This document shows, piece by piece, positions 18,301 through 20,884 of a stretch of DNA of 20,884 nt. This stretch comes from Phaeoceros laevis (taxonomy: Eukaryota > Anthocerotophyta > Anthocerotopsida > Notothyladales). Position 1 is the stretch's first letter. Each line of letters starts with the position of its first letter. A program made the translations under genes and the position numbers. The stretch lies in the NCBI GenBank assembly GCA_049999765.1, contig JBNGIQ010002578.1, positions 1-20,884 on the forward strand, given 5' to 3'. The notes below the pieces were generated by a model. That model ran no database searches, was not told the origin of the DNA, and worked only from the letters and a program-made list of their open reading frames with translations.

Positions 18301-19364
18301 AATCTACCCCACTGGGAAGTCCAAGTGTTCGTAAATTTGATCAGATAAAAGTTGGAGTTTGCGGTGATTCTGAAGATTTTGGGCTTCTGGATGTAACACT
18401 TATGGTTCAGGTCGAGAATTGAGGTGGCTATGCAAGACATGAATATTCTCCATGACATTAAATTGTCAGCGCTGCATGGGGGGCTCCGGGTTGAGGAGCT
18501 AGCTACGTGTGGGCACACCCAAGAGAAGCAGAAGCATGCAAGCAGATGTGCTGGGAGCATTGGACCGTCTTCAGGAGGAGATGGCATGGGATTATACCAC
18601 TTTTTGTACAGGAGCAACTACTTGGACCAGTTTGTCTCGTCTGAGTATTCACCACAGTTGCACAATGAAGCTGATCAGAAGAGGTGCAAATCAAGCAGTT
18701 TGAAGGCTGGTTTGTATGAGTGAATAGAAAGTATGTAGTTTGTCTTGTAGCCAGTGTTGTTGTGATACTAGCTGACATTCATTTGCCTTGTGTCACTCTG
18801 TTATGTGCCAGGTTGTTCAGAGCATATCAGAAAATGCATGCATCCATGCATAATACATCCTGTGGGCGTGAACACAAGATGCAGTACAGGAGGGACGGCA
18901 AGTTCGGTGTGCCTCACAGTATCATGTCACCCAGTTGTTTCTGTTCTGTATATGTTTGGATGGAAGTAATGTGAGGTGATTTTCATGCAGTTCTCCTGTC
19001 CTGGAGGACTGCAGACTTCGAGCTCTTCGCAGCTTTCAGCCCATCTACTGAAAAGGTAGGCTTTTCAATGTTATTGGTGCTTTAGTCATTTCTCTGCACC
19101 AGCTGTTTGTTTCTTCTGTTCGAGTCCTCTAATCAAATTGACATGCCTGAAGAGTAGAGCGCTGCAGTAGCAACGTGCAATGGAGTATGCCAGTGGCTCC
19201 GCGACATGGAAAGCGACATCTTTCTTCTGGGCACTACACCTTTCAGCTGGTATTTTTTTCTCCCAATATGGCTCTCAGAACTCTATTCTAGAATTGCGAA
19301 CCAGGGAACTGAAATGGGGAAAACTGGTTGTAGATTTGGTCTGCCCTCTAGGTGTCCTCTGTAA
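15331..19364 (+). CDS. MON1: Vacuolar fusion protein MON1 (SAND family), 14 coding exons
   Basis: MON1 pairs with CCZ1 as the guanine-nucleotide exchange factor that activates Rab7 on late endosomes for fusion with the vacuole. All junctions are GT-AG: 15331-16032, 16113-16192, 16270-16341, 16475-16514, 16620-16721, 16857-16978, 17241-17373, 17541-17632, 17714-17795, 18167-18231, 18411-18683, 18812-18906, 18991-19055, 19158-19364. Phases agree at every junction. Exon 1 gives a Ser/Asp-rich, probably disordered N-terminus of 234 residues. Longin-type domains follow, with conserved blocks such as [73 protein letters not shown] and [11 protein letters not shown]. The family usually stops just after a final FSW, encoded here up to 19250. 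This frame instead runs 37 more codons to the TAA at 19362-19364, unless a donor at 19250-19251 (TG|GTATTT) is spliced. The length is 672 residues to FSW, or 709 as drawn. Confidence 0.93.
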
Positions 19365-20430
19365 CCAGAAAATGTCATAGGCATCTTTCACCAGAATGAA
19401 CTGGTGTGTTGATGCAGTTGCGAGCCCGTGGTTAACAGTAGCTATAACGATCTTATCTGCTTTAAGTGCACCTGAAGTGAATATTGTGTGGGTTGGTCCT
19501 GTATAGAAACCTGTATATGACCATCCTTGGAAGGGGCTTGAAGTTTTGTATGCACCATGCAGGGAAAAAGATGGATACTGCTGTTGGGATGCCTCGTTGG
19601 CCATCCTGTGGCCCCTCTAGGGGATCTTAGGGCCATTGGAGTGATTGGGGTTGTACTTCAACTGACATTTGTCACTTCTGTTGTTAGCCAATGTATCCGC
19701 AGGCTCTCCGGGTACCACCTTCACAGTTTTTTTTTGTAGTGAGAAATCTGCTGTGAGGAATGGTTCACCTGACTAACTGGTTCAGAGGCTTGCAGCTTCA
19801 ACCTTAAATTGATATGTTCTTTCTATGCAGTGACATTGGTCCATATGTTTCTTGACAGGGCCACGACTGTTGCTGCAAGCCATTATTTCTTACAGCTCTA
19901 GTGACTGGTGCAGCACCACAAAGCGTTCGTTCTTGTTGGTTTTGTCGGAAGTCTCGTGTTCGCTAAGCCTCCTGCGTTGGTTATCAAGAGTCGGTCATAC
20001 GAGAGCGAGGATGCCCTTTGGTAAGAGGAACGTATGTGAACCTTGCCGTCACAAACTAGTTACATGTCCGAGGCAAAACAATCCAGTACTTGGTGAGTGA
20101 AATCACGGGATAGGAGGTCCTAGCCGACTGCCTTCAAACCCTTGAAGGCTGGAGTTTTTTTCTTGTTCGAACCGTGCGCAAGAAACTCTAATTGTGGCGG
20201 CGTTTGGTTCCTTCAGTAGCAGTGTAACTCCTTTCAACAAAGCACTCTCTGACCTCTGACCTGTCGGCTGACCTATCGGTTAACCTGTCAAAGTACTCTC
20301 CAACCTATCGGTCAGCCAAGGTTAACCTCTTTAATCACAAAAACTTTTTATTAAGAAACATATAGGCTGATCATCAGAAATTGTCCAGGCTGCAGTGCCT
20401 GATTTCCTAAAACATGCAAGCCTAAGTATG
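19365..20430. other. MON1 3' flank, no further gene recognised
   Basis: The first few hundred bases are T-rich and likely hold the MON1 3' UTR; no strong AATAAA is seen. Open frames at 19852-20100 on the plus strand and others have no recognisable motif. At 20245-20335 short CCTATCGGT and GGTTAACCT motifs recur, a minor tandem-like patch. Confidence 0.5.
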
Positions 20431-20436
20431 GAACTT

Positions 20437-20590
20437 AGTTAATGGAAAGCGTTTCTATCAGCAAAGAAACGAATGAAACGCGTTTCTCCGTTTTGAATTT
20501 CTGAGTTTCGCGTTTCTAGTTGGATTTTAGAAAAATTCACGAAAAACGAGAAAAATAGGGCGAAACGGCATGTGTCTTAATGGAAACGTC
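20437..20590. repeat. GAAACG/CGTTTC-rich patch
   Basis: The motif GAAACG or its complement CGTTTC occurs repeatedly: AAGCGTTTCT at about 20450, GAAACG at about 20467, the palindrome GAAACGCGTTTC at 20475-20486, TCGCGTTTCT at about 20508, GCGAAACGG at about 20561 and GGAAACGTC at about 20583. The phrase TTAATGGAAA appears at both sides (about 20439 and 20578). Clustered motif copies in both orientations resemble the subterminal region of a DNA transposon (for instance hAT-like), but no terminal repeat or duplication is identified. Confidence 0.4.
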
Positions 20591-20618
20591 ATTATGCCGC
20601 AGCATGTGGCCATCCCTC

Positions 20619-20690
20619 GGCTGGCAACCATAGCCACGAGGGAGGAGAGGGAAAGAAGGGCGATTCCCTCCTTGGCCATGGCTGCCAACC
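20619..20690. repeat. Imperfect foldback of about 72 bp
   Basis: The left arm GGCTGGCAACCATAGCCACG with GAGGGAGGAGAGGGAA (20619-20653) pairs with the right arm TTCCCTCCTTGGCCATGGCT plus GCCAACC (20665-20690), with some mismatches and bulges. It could be a MITE remnant, a small-RNA precursor or chance in GC-rich sequence. The stretch from 20590 to the window end is otherwise GC-rich without a recognised gene. Confidence 0.4.
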
Positions 20691-20884
20691 CAAGGAGGAC
20701 CAAGGAGGGCACGCCCCTTCCATGCGGCTGAGGAACACAGGGCGCCTTTCACCCTTCCTCGCACGGCCCCCCTTCTCCTAACTACATCTCCTCCCCACCT
20801 GGGTTATGGCTGCCGGCAGTGGGAGGCAGGATGTGCGTGCCCCTACGATGGTGCCCCTCCGATGGCCGCCCTCTCTCCCTCCCT

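Noticed and set aside
20160-20190. GTTCGAACC as a tRNA T-loop
   Set aside because: No acceptor, D-arm or anticodon stem can be built around it.
1-20884. CRISPR array, operon-like or bacterial defence system
   Set aside because: Introns, plant-family genes and eukaryotic transposons show nuclear plant-lineage DNA; the tandem repeats lack unique spacers.

Overview
This is nuclear DNA of a plant-lineage eukaryote. Two housekeeping genes have GT-AG introns, and their encoded proteins are closest to plant family members as I know them. The rest of the window is dominated by plant-type transposable elements (PIF/Harbinger, CACTA, retrotransposon gag). The abundance of short tandem repeats and modest intron lengths (about 75-375 bp) would suit a bryophyte, lycophyte, fern or streptophyte alga, but the sequence alone does not fix the species.

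Layout. Positions 1-7860 are repeat-rich and hold no intact gene. They contain a short proline-codon minisatellite (1-53), a degenerate tandem array (about 993-1510), a broken retrotransposon gag gene on the minus strand (1687-3806), and several minisatellites, a purine tract and a perfect hairpin (4733-7752). Positions 7863-13281 are one PIF/Harbinger DNA transposon with both terminal inverted repeats and a TAA target-site duplication. It carries the two expected convergent genes: a Myb/SANT-like (trihelix) protein on the plus strand and a DDE transposase on the minus strand. The Myb-like gene is split by a second transposon, a 2.3-kb non-autonomous CACTA element (9223-11555) with CACTA termini and a CCC duplication. 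Inside that element is a fragment that reads as a captured plant GH9 endoglucanase gene. Two more minisatellites follow (13293-13650).

The right third is the stable genic part. TFIIS (transcript elongation factor, minus strand, 13963-14986, two coding exons) and MON1 (Rab7 exchange-factor subunit, SAND family, plus strand, 15331 to about 19364, 14 coding exons) are divergent and share an intergenic region of 344 bp. The last 1.5 kb has no recognisable gene, but holds a GAAACG-rich patch and an imperfect hairpin.

How they work together. The Harbinger Myb-like protein and transposase would act as a pair on the element ends, but both are now damaged: a nonsense codon and the CACTA insertion in one, a frameshift and missing N-terminus in the other. 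The element therefore looks immobile unless helped by relatives. TFIIS and MON1 act in unrelated processes; their link is only the shared upstream region. I see no wholly new biological system. The most notable structure is the nested Harbinger/CACTA pair with the captured GH9 fragment.
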